Assembly: GCF_003448965.1 (NCBI RefSeq)
Contig: NZ_QRGC01000013.1
Span: 62,001 to 126,000 of the forward strand
Reading direction: 5' to 3'
Source of the DNA: Oceanicella sp. SM1341
GTDB taxonomy: Bacteria; Pseudomonadota; Alphaproteobacteria; Rhodobacterales; Rhodobacteraceae
Length of the DNA: 64,000 nucleotides
Shown here: positions 16,063 to 25,538 of the stretch, in pieces
Position numbering within the stretch: the stretch's first letter is position 1
Layout of the letters: each line of letters opens with the position of its first letter
Program-made: the position numbers and the translations under genes
The notes under the pieces: model-generated
Database searches by the model: none
Seen by the model: the letters and a program-made list of their open reading frames with translations, nothing else
Told to the model about the DNA's origin: nothing

Positions 16063-17493
16063 TCAGGCGTCGAGGGCGGCCGGGCGCGGCTGCAGGGCAG
16101 GGCGCACGTCGGCCGGGATGGGACAGGCGTAGGGCTCGCGGGCGAGATGCTCGCGGTGCGCCTTCTTCGCGCGGGCCAGCAGGAGCGCGTCGGAGAAGAG
16201 CATGCGCGCCGTGTGGCCCATGATCTTCGCGACATGCACCATGCCCTTGTGGGCGGCGGGGGACTTGCCCTGCGCGGTGATCTGCCAGGAATGCCCCGGC
16301 GTGCCGATGGCATGGGTGGCCGCGTGGGCCTGCACCGTAGGCACGGCCCATGACACATCCGCGACATCGGTGGAGCCCACCATCTTCACGCCGCGGGTGT
16401 CGAGCGGCACCACCCAGTCGCACAGCGGGGCGTCGGTGGGGGCGACACCGTTCGCGGCATAGTCGTTGCGGATGTCCTCGGCCTCCAGCGTGGCCTGGAT
16501 GCGGGCGGCATAGGCGCGGTCGTCCTCGTCGAAGGGCACGGGGCCGAGGGCCTCCATCGCCGCCTGCATCGCCTCCTCCAGCGGGCGGTTGCCCAGCATG
16601 TTGGAGACGGCGGAGATCACCTGCATCTGCAGGCTGGTGCCGGTCATGAGCGCCGCACCGCGGGCGATGTCGCGCACCCGGTCGTTGAGCGCCATCATGC
16701 CCTTGAGCGAGGTGGAGCGCACGGCGTAGCGCACCTTCGCGCGGGCCTGCACCACGTTGGGCGCGGTGCCGCCGGCGTCGAGATAGGCGTAGTGGATGCG
16801 GCTGTCCTGGGGCACGTGCTCGCGCAGGTAGTTCACCCCCACGGACATCAGCTCCACCGCGTCGAGCGCGCTGCGCCCGAGATGCGGGCTCGCGGCGGCA
16901 TGGGCGGCGCGGCCGGTGAAGGTGAAGTCGATCCGGGTGTTGGCGAGGCTCTCGGCCTCGGCCACGCGGGTCATCGAGGCGGGGTGCCAGGTGATGGCGG
17001 CGTCGACATCGGCGAACACGCCGTCGCGCACCATGAAGGCCTTGGCCGCTCCGCCCTCCTCGGCCGGGCAGCCGATGTAGCGCACGCGGCCGGGGGTGCC
17101 GGTTTCCGCCAGCCAGTCCTTCAGCGCGGTGGCGGCGAGCAGGGCGGCGGAGCCGAGCAGGTTGTGCCCGCAGCCGTGGCCCGGGCCGTCCTCCACCAGC
17201 GGGCGGGGCTCGTCGATGCCGGCGACCTGCGAGAGGCCGGGCAGGGCGTCGTATTCGCCGAGAATGGCGATCACCGGGCCGCCCTCGCCGGCCTCGCCCA
17301 TCACCGCGGTGGGCAGGCCGGCCACCTCCTCCGTCACGCGGAAACCCTTGGCGCGCAGCATCTCCGTGTGCTCGGCGCAGGAGCGGTACTCGGCGTAGAG
17401 CGTCTCCGGCATGCCCCAGACACGGTCCGCCAACGCGATGAAATCGGCGCGATGCGCCTCCACATGCTCCCAGACCGGTTCGGAATTCTGCAT
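16063..17493 (-). CDS. M20 family amidohydrolase (AbgB-like)
   Basis: A 476-residue metal-dependent amidohydrolase of peptidase family M20, closest in layout to the p-aminobenzoyl-glutamate hydrolase subunit B group. Metal and active-site features: GEYDALPGLSQ, GHGCGHNLLGSAAL (HGCGHN), GCPAEEGGAAKAFMV, ITWHPAS, and near the end GTPGHSWQITAQGKSPAAHKGM. The dimerisation (lid) domain lies at about residues 180-310. Start at ATG 17493, after GAGGAG. The substrate is not certain; N-acyl or aminobenzoyl-glutamate-type amides are typical. Confidence 0.85.
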   Translation of the reverse strand: MQNSEPVWEHVEAHRADFIALADRVWGMPETLYAEYRSCAEHTEMLRAKGFRVTEEVAGLPTAVMGEAGEGGPVIAILGEYDALPGLSQVAGIDEPRPLVEDGPGHGCGHNLLGSAALLAATALKDWLAETGTPGRVRYIGCPAEEGGAAKAFMVRDGVFADVDAAITWHPASMTRVAEAESLANTRIDFTFTGRAAHAAASPHLGRSALDAVELMSVGVNYLREHVPQDSRIHYAYLDAGGTAPNVVQARAKVRYAVRSTSLKGMMALNDRVRDIARGAALMTGTSLQMQVISAVSNMLGNRPLEEAMQAAMEALGPVPFDEDDRAYAARIQATLEAEDIRNDYAANGVAPTDAPLCDWVVPLDTRGVKMVGSTDVADVSWAVPTVQAHAATHAIGTPGHSWQITAQGKSPAAHKGMVHVAKIMGHTARMLFSDALLLARAKKAHREHLAREPYACPIPADVRPALQPRPAALDA

Positions 17494-17619
17494 GGCGGCG
17501 CTCCTCTTCTGTGCCCGGCCCCGGAGGGGCCAACGGCGACAGACTGGCACCGGCGCCGGGCGGTTTCCAGCCCGTTCTGCGCTCCGTGGGCGGGCGGGGC
17601 GCGTGCCCCGCCGGCCGGC

Positions 17620-19005
17620 TCAGTAGGGGATGTAGACCGCGCCGGAGGCTTCCAGCCCGCTGCGGCTCTCCGGCGTGGAGAGCGTGGCGTCGAGCCGCTT
17701 GAAGATGTTCTGCGCCGGCACCCGGCGGCCCGAGTTCAGCAGGGCATAGGCCTTCAGGGTCTCGAGGTCGCGGCGGATGCCGCCCATCAGCCGCTCGTAG
17801 GCTTCGAGATAGCTCACCGCCACGGTGTATTCCTCGGCCTCGTAGGCGCGGAAGGCGCGCTGCTCGATGATGCTGGCCTCGATCTGGCGGCGCTGCTCGG
17901 TGGAGAAATCGGCGGTGCTCGCCACCTGCGAGGCCTGTTCGGCCATGTTCATCCGCAGGTAGGACAGGGCGATGCCGAAGCGCACGTCGCGGGCCTCGTC
18001 GGCCGGAACACCCTGGGAGAGGGCGTTCTCGAAACTCACCAGCGCCTCGGTCGGCCGTTCCATGTTGTAGAGGCACCAGCCCCGCTGGGCGCGGATCGCG
18101 GCGGTGGTGGGGCTGGCGCTCTCCTCCACGCAGGTCGCCCAGTCTCCCTTCTCGGCGGCGCCGGTGATCGCGGCCGCGGCGGCGGAGGAGGCGGCGGCCG
18201 CGCGGGAGGCGCGGGCCTGCGCCGCGGTCTGGCGGCGCGAGGCGGCGGGCGCGGAGGCGGCGGCGGCCGTCTCGGTGCCGCCGGGGCCGAAGCGGCGGCC
18301 GGCCAGCAGGCGCTCGAGCAGGGCGTCGAATTCCGCCTGCTGGTTGGGATACTTGCGCTGCGCATCGGCGAAGAGGCTGCGCAGCTGCGCCTCGCTCGCG
18401 TAGGCATTGGCCTTCTCGAGCGTGGCGATGGCGAGTTCGGGGTCGGTGCAGGTGTTGATGACGCCGCGCCAGACGGCGACGCCCTCGTCCGCCCGTTTCA
18501 GCTCGCCGTAGGAATCGCCGAGCAGCCAGGCGTTGTTCACCCGCTCGCAGCTCACGATGGCCGGGGTGTTGTTGGCGATGGTCACCACGCCGGAATAGTT
18601 CTGCGCCGTGAAGGCGCGGGTGATCTCCTGCTGGGCCTCGGCGACGTCGAGCGCCTGGACGAGGTCTTCCGGCGGGGTCCAGTCCGGGTAGTTCTCGCGC
18701 AGGCTGTCGAGCTGGGTGCGGGCGCGCTGCACCTGGCCGGAGCCCAGCAGGTCCCACACGGCGCCGGCGTTCGGCCCGCCGGTGAACAGCGTGTCGAGAT
18801 CGGTGGGCGGGGCCCAGCCGGGGTATTTCTCCTGCAGGCGGCGGATCTCGGCCTGCACCGCGTCGCTGTCGGACTGGCGGTAGTAGTAGCGCAGGGCCTC
18901 CAGCTCGCGGTCGGGCACGCGGGCGGTGCCCTGGGCCAGCACGGCGCTGCCGGCGCTGGCGATCAGCGCCGCGGCGAGGAGGGCGGTCTTCAGACTGGGA
19001 CGCAT
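17620..19005 (-). CDS. Periplasmic TPR protein of the cellulose operon (BcsK-like)
   Basis: A 461-residue exported protein (signal peptide MRPSLKTALLAAALIASAGSA...LAQG). It has repeated helical pairs, including YYRQSDSDAVQAEIRRLQEKYPGWAPP, echoed by ARTQLDSLRENYPDWTPP, then an Ala-rich linker (~residues 245-290) and TPR-like C-terminal repeats. It lacks the outer-membrane barrel of BcsC. Its position as last gene of bcsNABZ and its TPR-only layout fit the BcsK protein of type III cellulose operons; BcsK is a positional and architectural inference. Its ATG lies 16 bases inside bcsZ, so translation is coupled. Confidence 0.72.
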   Translation of the reverse strand: MRPSLKTALLAAALIASAGSAVLAQGTARVPDRELEALRYYYRQSDSDAVQAEIRRLQEKYPGWAPPTDLDTLFTGGPNAGAVWDLLGSGQVQRARTQLDSLRENYPDWTPPEDLVQALDVAEAQQEITRAFTAQNYSGVVTIANNTPAIVSCERVNNAWLLGDSYGELKRADEGVAVWRGVINTCTDPELAIATLEKANAYASEAQLRSLFADAQRKYPNQQAEFDALLERLLAGRRFGPGGTETAAAASAPAASRRQTAAQARASRAAAASSAAAAAITGAAEKGDWATCVEESASPTTAAIRAQRGWCLYNMERPTEALVSFENALSQGVPADEARDVRFGIALSYLRMNMAEQASQVASTADFSTEQRRQIEASIIEQRAFRAYEAEEYTVAVSYLEAYERLMGGIRRDLETLKAYALLNSGRRVPAQNIFKRLDATLSTPESRSGLEASGAVYIPY

Positions 19006-20051
19006 TGCGGTGAGATCTCCCACTGGGCGACGAGCGTGAGCAGGTGGAGCGTGGCCGGGTAGTAGGACTGCTCGGCGGTGAAGGCCGGAATGGCGGAGCC
19101 GGCCTGGTTTTCGTCCATGCAGGCGAGGAGGCCGTTGCAGGCGCGGTAGCCCGGCTCGGCGCTCCATTCCAGCGGGGCGGAGGTTTCGCGGTCGATCACC
19201 ACCGGGGTCTGGTCGGAGCCGAAGGGCACCTGGTCCATCACCGTCCGGAAGCGGTTGATCGCGGGGTTCTGCACGTCGCCCGACCAGGCGAGGTAGAGCG
19301 GCACGCGCAGCGCCTCGTAGCCCGAGTTCCACGACATGCCGGGGGCGGGGCCGAACTCGGAGCCGTTCACCAGCACCCAGTCCGGCACCGGGCCGCCGGC
19401 GGCGAGCCGGGCGAGCAGGCGCTGGCCGTCGCGCGCGACGGTGGCGAGATCGCGCTCTCCCGTGGCCTCGGCTAGCTCGGTCATGGCGCGGATCATGTAG
19501 TAGGACGGGTTGAGGATATGGCCGTCCGGCGTGCTGAAGCCGGCCTGTGCCGGCAGCATCAGCATGCGGCCGTCATCCTCGGTGGTGATCACGCATTTCT
19601 CGATCAGCGCGCGGGCGATGATGCGCGCCCGGTCGAGATAGGTGGGGTTGTCGAAGCGCCGTGCGGCGCGGGCCAGCGCCCAGGCGATGAACAGGTCGCC
19701 GTCCGAGGCGTTGTTGAGGTCGGGCACCGAGCCGCCGTTGGCCTCGAGCCAGCGCCATGCGAACAGCCCGTCGCCGCGCACGCCCAGGTGCAGGTCCGCC
19801 CAGTCGAGCATCGAGGCGAAGGTGGACCGGTCGTCGAAGGCGACGGCGAGGATCATGCCGTAGCCCTGGCCCTCCGAGTGGCTGGCCTCCATCTGGACAT
19901 TGTCGACCACGCGCCCCTCGCGCAGGAAGGTTCGCTTCCAGGCGTCCCAGTAGATCTGCGCCGGATGCACGGGCGTCTGGGCCCCGGCGCCGCTTGCGAT
20001 CATGCAGGCCATGGCAGCGCCGCTCGCGAGGATGAATTGCCGTCGGTCCAT
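18990..20051 (-). CDS. bcsZ: Cellulase BcsZ (glycosyl hydrolase family 8)
   Basis: A 353-residue periplasmic endo-beta-1,4-glucanase required for normal cellulose export. The N-terminus MDRRQFILASGAAMACMIASG is a Tat-like signal (RRQF). GH8 features: EASHSEGQGYGMILAV with the general-acid Glu; FAWRWLEANGG; and NNASDGDLFIAWALA with the catalytic Asp. Start at ATG 20051, only 4 bases after the bcsB stop. It overlaps the downstream TPR gene. Confidence 0.93.
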   Translation of the reverse strand: MDRRQFILASGAAMACMIASGAGAQTPVHPAQIYWDAWKRTFLREGRVVDNVQMEASHSEGQGYGMILAVAFDDRSTFASMLDWADLHLGVRGDGLFAWRWLEANGGSVPDLNNASDGDLFIAWALARAARRFDNPTYLDRARIIARALIEKCVITTEDDGRMLMLPAQAGFSTPDGHILNPSYYMIRAMTELAEATGERDLATVARDGQRLLARLAAGGPVPDWVLVNGSEFGPAPGMSWNSGYEALRVPLYLAWSGDVQNPAINRFRTVMDQVPFGSDQTPVVIDRETSAPLEWSAEPGYRACNGLLACMDENQAGSAIPAFTAEQSYYPATLHLLTLVAQWEISPQCVPV

Positions 20052-20055
20052 AACA

Positions 20056-22332
20056 CTACCTTTTCCGGCGGGTGGTGACAAAGCGATAGGCCACGAGAGC
20101 CGATACTGCTGCCAGTATGAGCGACAGAAGTATGAAATAACCCGGAAAGCGGGAGGCATAGTTCCCTGCCACAGCGAGCATTCCGCCGAAAGTGGGTTCG
20201 CCGGTGAAGTAGATGCGCGGCCCTTCGGACCAGGAATGCCAGCGCCCGTCCTGGGTGAGCACCGAGACACGGCCGGCGGGGCGGTTCTCCAGCCCGGTGG
20301 CGGAGAGGTAGCCGGCAAACTCCGCCGCCCGGTCATCCGCCTCGGCCACGGCGTAGATCTTCGGGGCGTCGGGCGAGCCCATCTCCACCAGCACGCCGAG
20401 CGGGCGGTAGGAGTGCAGCCATTCCTGCAGCGGCACCTCCGGCCGGCCGACGAGGGCGCCGAGCTTGAGCACGAAGAGTTCCCAGCGGGCGTCGAGCCCC
20501 TCCTCGCTCAGCAGGGGCGGCAGGGCGGAGGAGAAGTCGCGCTGCGCGGTGACCAGCCGGTCGCGCTGGAAGGCATGCGCGACCATCTCGCGCGGCACGA
20601 TCCCATCGTCCCAGTCGAGCCCGCCGAGCGCGCCGGGGGTGACGATGGCGAGGGTGGCGGCCGGGGCGCCCTGGCCTGCGTCGGGCGCCTGTTCGGCCAG
20701 CATGTCACGGCCGAGCAGGTCCATGCCGCCGTGGGCGCTGGAGGCGACGAGGGCCATCATTCCGGCCAGGTCGTCGCTCGCACCGGGGTCGAGCCGCAGC
20801 CGCTCGTGGCCGGCGGCATTGGGGGTGAAGTAGCTCTCGAGCGCGGGGAACACCCGGAACTCGGGCGCTTCCGGCACCAGGATGGAGGAGGTGGCCGCGA
20901 TGCGGGCCAGCGGTTCGGTGATGGGGGCGCAGGTGCGGTCCGCCGGCTCGCCCGGCACGAAGAAGTCGAAGGTGAGGGCGTTCGAGGCGCCGTGCAGGTA
21001 GCGCGCGGGAAAGCGGATGCTCACCGAATCGTCCAGCGCCTGGGGGTCGTCCAGCGGCAGGTAGCGCACCGGGTTGCCGTTCACCCGCACCAGGAGGCGC
21101 GACTCGGCGGGCAGGAACGGCGAGGCGTTGTAGTCGAGCTTGATGACCACCGGCTCGTCGGTCTCCAGCATCCAGCCGGAGGGCAGGCGCAGCGGCTTGG
21201 TGACCGAGTAGAAATGCTGGCGGTCCTGGATCTCGCCGTAGCCGAGCGCCTCGAAGCTGGTCTCGACCCCGGGTTCGATGATCACCGGCTCGGGCAGCGC
21301 GTCGCCGCCCGCGAGGCTGCGCGGCAGCAGGCCGGAGATGTCGGGTGCCGCGCCGTCGGGCCCGAGCACCAGCACCAGCACCGTGGCGCCGTCGCCGGCG
21401 AGGCGCAAATTATAGCCCGGCGCATCGCCCTGCAGGATGGTGATGCGCGCGCGGCTGCCGGTCGGCAGGTCCATCGGCCAGCCGGTGCGGAACTGGAAGC
21501 GCGGCACGCCGCCGGGGCTTCCGGAGCCGATGTAGTTCGCCAGTTGCAGCAGCATCGCGCTCTGGCGCTGCGGATCGGCGCCGTAGGACTGCACCACCAG
21601 CGGTCGCCCGGCGAGCGAATCGAGCGAGACATCGCTGAGGAACTCGGTGAAGGTCACCTCGCCGGGCGTGGGGCGGTAGGTGACGCCCGAGCTGGCGAGG
21701 TCGAAGCTGGTCCAGAGCGAGAAGCTCGCCTCCGGCCCGCAGTAGATGCGGTGGGTCTGGGTGAGATCGACGCTCACCGTGTTGCGCCCGGGCTTCAGCA
21801 CGCCATCGGGCAGGGGCAGCTCGTCGCGCCCGGTGTTGGAGAAATTGTCGAGCACCACCTCGCCCACCGGCGTGCCGTTCACCGAGACGGCTGCGCCCGA
21901 GCGCTCGGGCAGCAGGTCGACCGTGCTGAGCGTGGCGAGGCGCAGGCGCGCGTCGGCCGGCACTTCGGGCAGCAGCATGGAGAACTCGGCCCGGCCGAGC
22001 TCGCCGTCCATGCGGTAGAGGCGCTGCAGGCCGGGGCCGGTGTCGCGCGCGCTGAGCGGGGCGAGCTTGCCGAGGGCGGCCGGCGCCGGGGCGCGGCCGC
22101 GGCGCTGGCTCATCTGCGCGGTGAGGCTGCGGTCGAGGATGTCGCCCGGCTCGATCTCGGGCAGGGGCTGCGCCGGCGCCGCGGGGGCGGCGGGTGCGCC
22201 CGGGCGCTGCGGCTGGGGCTGCTGCGGAGCGGGCAGGGGGATGAGGTCCTGCGCGCCCAGCGGCCCGGCGCCCGCGAGCGGGGACAGGCAGACCAGCGTC
22301 GCGGCAAGGCTGCGGAGAACGGGCGACTTCAC
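20056..22332 (-). CDS. bcsB: Cellulose synthase periplasmic subunit BcsB
   Basis: Periplasmic, C-terminally anchored partner of BcsA that guides the glucan through the periplasm. 758 residues: a signal peptide, a Pro/Ala/Gln-rich linker (~residues 28-60), paired carbohydrate-binding and flavodoxin-like domains (LYRMDGELGRAEF ... VSVDLTQTHRIYCGPEASF), and a single C-terminal transmembrane helix (FPGYFILLSLILAAVSALVAY) ending in a basic tail TTRRKR. The start is GTG 22332, overlapping the bcsA stop as GTGA. This gives a proper signal sequence; longer N-terminal extensions look non-coding. Confidence 0.94.
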   Translation of the reverse strand: MKSPVLRSLAATLVCLSPLAGAGPLGAQDLIPLPAPQQPQPQRPGAPAAPAAPAQPLPEIEPGDILDRSLTAQMSQRRGRAPAPAALGKLAPLSARDTGPGLQRLYRMDGELGRAEFSMLLPEVPADARLRLATLSTVDLLPERSGAAVSVNGTPVGEVVLDNFSNTGRDELPLPDGVLKPGRNTVSVDLTQTHRIYCGPEASFSLWTSFDLASSGVTYRPTPGEVTFTEFLSDVSLDSLAGRPLVVQSYGADPQRQSAMLLQLANYIGSGSPGGVPRFQFRTGWPMDLPTGSRARITILQGDAPGYNLRLAGDGATVLVLVLGPDGAAPDISGLLPRSLAGGDALPEPVIIEPGVETSFEALGYGEIQDRQHFYSVTKPLRLPSGWMLETDEPVVIKLDYNASPFLPAESRLLVRVNGNPVRYLPLDDPQALDDSVSIRFPARYLHGASNALTFDFFVPGEPADRTCAPITEPLARIAATSSILVPEAPEFRVFPALESYFTPNAAGHERLRLDPGASDDLAGMMALVASSAHGGMDLLGRDMLAEQAPDAGQGAPAATLAIVTPGALGGLDWDDGIVPREMVAHAFQRDRLVTAQRDFSSALPPLLSEEGLDARWELFVLKLGALVGRPEVPLQEWLHSYRPLGVLVEMGSPDAPKIYAVAEADDRAAEFAGYLSATGLENRPAGRVSVLTQDGRWHSWSEGPRIYFTGEPTFGGMLAVAGNYASRFPGYFILLSLILAAVSALVAYRFVTTRRKR

Positions 22333-24731
22333 TGCGTGGCTCCTGATTTGCGGGGGCCCGCGTCGGCGGGCAGCGCGGCGTCCTGGTGCAGGGTGATCGG
22401 GTCTGCGCCCACCGGTTGCGGGGCGGGGTCGGCGAAGCTGGGCTGCATCTCCACGCCGAAGCGGAACGGATGCGCCTGCTCGATGACCGCGCGGATCTCG
22501 CCGGTATTGTCCGGCTTCGGGCTCAGCGCATCGCGGATGATGGCCATCACGCTGGCGGGAATGGTGCGGATGGCGAGCCAGAGGTAGTAGAGCACGCCCA
22601 TCACCAGCCCCGGGCCGTTGCGCCCCTGCAGGCGCTTGGCCTGCCACATCAGGCTGTCGCGGAACATGATGCTCGCAACCGAGAACCGCGCGCCGCGCGC
22701 CTGCTGGGCGGCATAGCTCAGCCCCACGATCAGCGCGTGCGGGCTGCGCTGCACCGAGGCGACATGGCACAGGATGGGGAAGTTCGGCGCGCCCTCGTCC
22801 TTCAGGAGCGGGCGCACGGTCACCTGCTGGCCGGGGCGCAGCGAGGCGAGCAGTGCACTGCCGGCCCCCTTGGTCGCACTGCCCAGCGGCACCTCGATGC
22901 GCGTGCCGCCCATCGAGACGTCGAGCAGGGTGGCGGCGTATTCCAGCCCGTCACCGGTGTGCAGCGTGGCCGCCTCGCGCACCGAGACGCGCGGCCGGGC
23001 CCGGCGCTGCGGCTTCTCGCAGACCGCGCCGAGCGCCGTGCCCACGACCACGAAGTTGAAGATCGCCCAGCCGGTCACGATGGTGACCGCGTCACGGTCG
23101 CCGGGGAAGAGCGCGTAGCGGGTGATGCCCGCGGCCACGCCCGCCACCATGAGCAGGAACAGGATGATCAGCGGCCGCGCGATGGGCGAGACCGATTCCT
23201 TGTCCAGCGTCTCGTCCTTCGATGTCACGTTGAAGGACGGCGAGCGCGGGCTCCAGAAGGTCGAGAGCACCGCCCGCGCCAGATAGGGGGTCTGGGCGGT
23301 CTCGTAGAGCTCGGAGATCAGCGGCCAGCGGTAGCGGCGGAACAGCGTGTTCTGCACCAGCAGGCTCACCACCAGGTAGGAGAGCACGTAGACCGAGAAC
23401 TGCTCCACGTTGGCCGAGAAGATCTCGAGCCCGAAGAACAGGTAGGCCAGCGGCGCGCACAGGAACACCATGCGCACCAGCGGGAACAGCCAGAAGCCGA
23501 TCATGTTGAGGTAGCACAGGCGCTGGTAGATGGTCAGGCCGCGCTTGAAGATCGGGTTCTTGAGCAGGAAGATCTGCATCATGCCCGAGGCCCAGCGCGA
23601 GCGCTGGCCGATGAAGCTGGAGAAGGTCTCCGGCTGCAGCCCGGCGATCACCGCGTGGTTCACGTACATCGAGTGCCAGCCGCGGGCGTGGATGTCGAGC
23701 GCGGTCTCGGCGTCCTCGGTGATGCTCTCGCCGGCGAAGCCGCCGGCCTCGTCGAGCGCCTGGCGGCGCAGGATGGCGGCCGAGCCGCAGAACAGCGTGG
23801 AGCCCCAGTTGTCGATGCCCGGCTGGATGATGCCGTAGAACATCTCGTTTTCCGGCGGGCATTTCTCGGCCAGCCCGAGGTTGCGCTCGATCGGGTCCTT
23901 GTTGATGAAGAAATGCGGGGTCTGGACCAGGAAGAGCTTCGGATCGGCGATGAAATGGCCCACCGTGCGCTCGAGGAAATCCTGGGTGGGCACGTGGTCG
24001 GCGTCGAGCACCACGACGAGCTCGCCGTCGAGGTTTTCCAGCGCGGAGGACATGTTGCCGGCCTTGGCGCCCACGTTGCGCTCACGCGTGGCGTAGATGA
24101 CGCCCAGTTCCTTGCACATCTCCTGCAGCTCGGCGCGGCGGCGGCGCGAGGCGGCGGCGAGGTCGGGGTCGGAATGGTTGCAGCGCTGGTCGGTGCCGCC
24201 GTCGTCGCACAGGATCACCTTCAGCCGATCACGCGGGTAGCGCATCATCGAGGCGGCGGCGAGGGTGACGGAGAGCATGTCCGCCGGCTCGTTGTAGGAG
24301 GGCACCAGCACGTCGACCGTGGGCAGCTCCTCGGCGTAGTCGATGATCGGGGGCAGGGGGCGGTCCGCCGGCTGGGCGGTCACGAAGGCCGAGAGGAAGA
24401 ACACGCAGACCGCCTGCAGCTCCGCCATCAGCAGCACGTAGGCGGCGATCTGCGAAGGGATGTCGGCATCGAAGGGCAGCGTGTAGGAAATGCGCCAGAA
24501 CAGGTAGCGCAGCACGATGAAGCTGGCCGTGGCCAGCAGCACGTAGCGCACCATCGGCACATGCGCCGCCGGCTTGAGCAGCGCGACGACGATCACGGCA
24601 CAGATGGCGACGACGGCCTGCGCCGGCGTGGACAGCGGCACGGAGGCAAGGAAGACAACCGCCGCCAGGAGGGTGATCCCGACGACGCCCCAGAGGGCGT
24701 GCTCGACGCCGCGTGTCGTGTCTTTAAGCAT
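22329..24731 (-). CDS. bcsA: Cellulose synthase catalytic subunit BcsA
   Basis: Inner-membrane family-2 glycosyltransferase that polymerises UDP-glucose into cellulose and threads it through its own channel. 800 residues. TM helices occur at ~10-120 and ~395-570. Catalytic motifs: DDG (176-178), DAD (243-245), TED (338-340, catalytic base) and QRSRW (376-380). The cytoplasmic PilZ domain is present, with R577-x3-R581 and DVSMGG (604-609), so the enzyme should be activated by c-di-GMP. Starts at ATG 24731, 126 bases after bcsN. Length and motifs match the crystallised Rhodobacter enzyme. Confidence 0.97.
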   Translation of the reverse strand: MLKDTTRGVEHALWGVVGITLLAAVVFLASVPLSTPAQAVVAICAVIVVALLKPAAHVPMVRYVLLATASFIVLRYLFWRISYTLPFDADIPSQIAAYVLLMAELQAVCVFFLSAFVTAQPADRPLPPIIDYAEELPTVDVLVPSYNEPADMLSVTLAAASMMRYPRDRLKVILCDDGGTDQRCNHSDPDLAAASRRRRAELQEMCKELGVIYATRERNVGAKAGNMSSALENLDGELVVVLDADHVPTQDFLERTVGHFIADPKLFLVQTPHFFINKDPIERNLGLAEKCPPENEMFYGIIQPGIDNWGSTLFCGSAAILRRQALDEAGGFAGESITEDAETALDIHARGWHSMYVNHAVIAGLQPETFSSFIGQRSRWASGMMQIFLLKNPIFKRGLTIYQRLCYLNMIGFWLFPLVRMVFLCAPLAYLFFGLEIFSANVEQFSVYVLSYLVVSLLVQNTLFRRYRWPLISELYETAQTPYLARAVLSTFWSPRSPSFNVTSKDETLDKESVSPIARPLIILFLLMVAGVAAGITRYALFPGDRDAVTIVTGWAIFNFVVVGTALGAVCEKPQRRARPRVSVREAATLHTGDGLEYAATLLDVSMGGTRIEVPLGSATKGAGSALLASLRPGQQVTVRPLLKDEGAPNFPILCHVASVQRSPHALIVGLSYAAQQARGARFSVASIMFRDSLMWQAKRLQGRNGPGLVMGVLYYLWLAIRTIPASVMAIIRDALSPKPDNTGEIRAVIEQAHPFRFGVEMQPSFADPAPQPVGADPITLHQDAALPADAGPRKSGATQ

Positions 24732-24857
24732 CCTTTTCGCCTTTCAGGCTCAGAATTCTCGGCAAAACAAGGTGTTCCGTGAGTGTGGCGGACCGGAGCG
24801 GAAATCTCCCGCGGCCCCGGCCGGGGGCAGTCTGGTGGTGCGGGGCGGGCCGCCGGC

Positions 24858-25538
24858 TCATTGGGTGGGCGCCGCGAAGGGCGACAGGTTGGGCAGCGCA
24901 TCCGGCGCGGTGCCCTGCGGCCCGCGGGCCAGGGTTCCGGCGGTCATTGCCGTGGTGAAGGGGATCATCGCCTGCGCGACGGGGCCGGGCACGCAGTTGC
25001 GCATCTGGAAATCGACGTAGGTGTCGGTGGTCTGGATCCACACCCGGTTCGCCTCGAGCCTGCGCACCACGTAGACGCAGTTCACCCCCGGCCGCGGCGC
25101 CTCGGAGGCGAAGGTGTAGGCGCCCAGGGCGTCCCTGCCAGTGAACATCTGGCCGGGCTCGAGGTCCTCGAAGGGCGAGGGCGTGGAGCCGCCGATATCG
25201 GTGAGGATGATGTCGTATTGCGCCGGGCGGCCCCATGGCAGGGTGTTGCCGGTGCCGGCGCGCATCTGGATGAAGTTCTCCCCCTCCAGCGCGGTCTCGT
25301 TGGCCAGGGTGATGCGCTGGCTCGAATGCCCGTCCACCGACCGTTGCAGCACCATGAGCCCGTTGGGCGCCGGCACCCAGGCGGCGGTGAGCGGAACACG
25401 GTTCCACATGCCCTCGTTGACGATCTCCTCGAGCGAGCGGGGCTCCATCGTGCAGCCGGCGACGAGGGTGAGCAGGGCGAGGCCGGCCGCCAGCGCGCGC
25501 GGAAGCCGGAGGCCGGACGGGTGTGTGGAAGACTTCAA
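24858..25538 (-). CDS. bcsN: Cellulose biosynthesis lipoprotein BcsN
   Basis: A 226-residue lipoprotein, first gene of the cellulose operon. The TTG start at 25538 gives a basic N-terminus and a lipobox, LALLTLVAGC (Cys at ~29), and has AGAGGAAAGAG upstream. A later ATG would remove the lipobox. The mature part (RSLEEIVNEGMWNRVPLTAAWVP ... SSQRITLANETALEGENFIQMRAGTG) resembles the BcsN family known from Agrobacterium and related alphaproteobacteria, whose exact role in cellulose production is not settled. The assignment rests on family resemblance and on position next to bcsA. Confidence 0.78.
   Translation of the reverse strand: MKSSTHPSGLRLPRALAAGLALLTLVAGCTMEPRSLEEIVNEGMWNRVPLTAAWVPAPNGLMVLQRSVDGHSSQRITLANETALEGENFIQMRAGTGNTLPWGRPAQYDIILTDIGGSTPSPFEDLEPGQMFTGRDALGAYTFASEAPRPGVNCVYVVRRLEANRVWIQTTDTYVDFQMRNCVPGPVAQAMIPFTTAMTAGTLARGPQGTAPDALPNLSPFAAPTQ

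Noticed and set aside
15335-18757. A 1140-codon minus-strand frame ending in PqqA
   Set aside because: Only the last 31 codons are PqqA. The rest lies out of frame with the TPR protein, amidohydrolase and arsC genes and has no features of its own.
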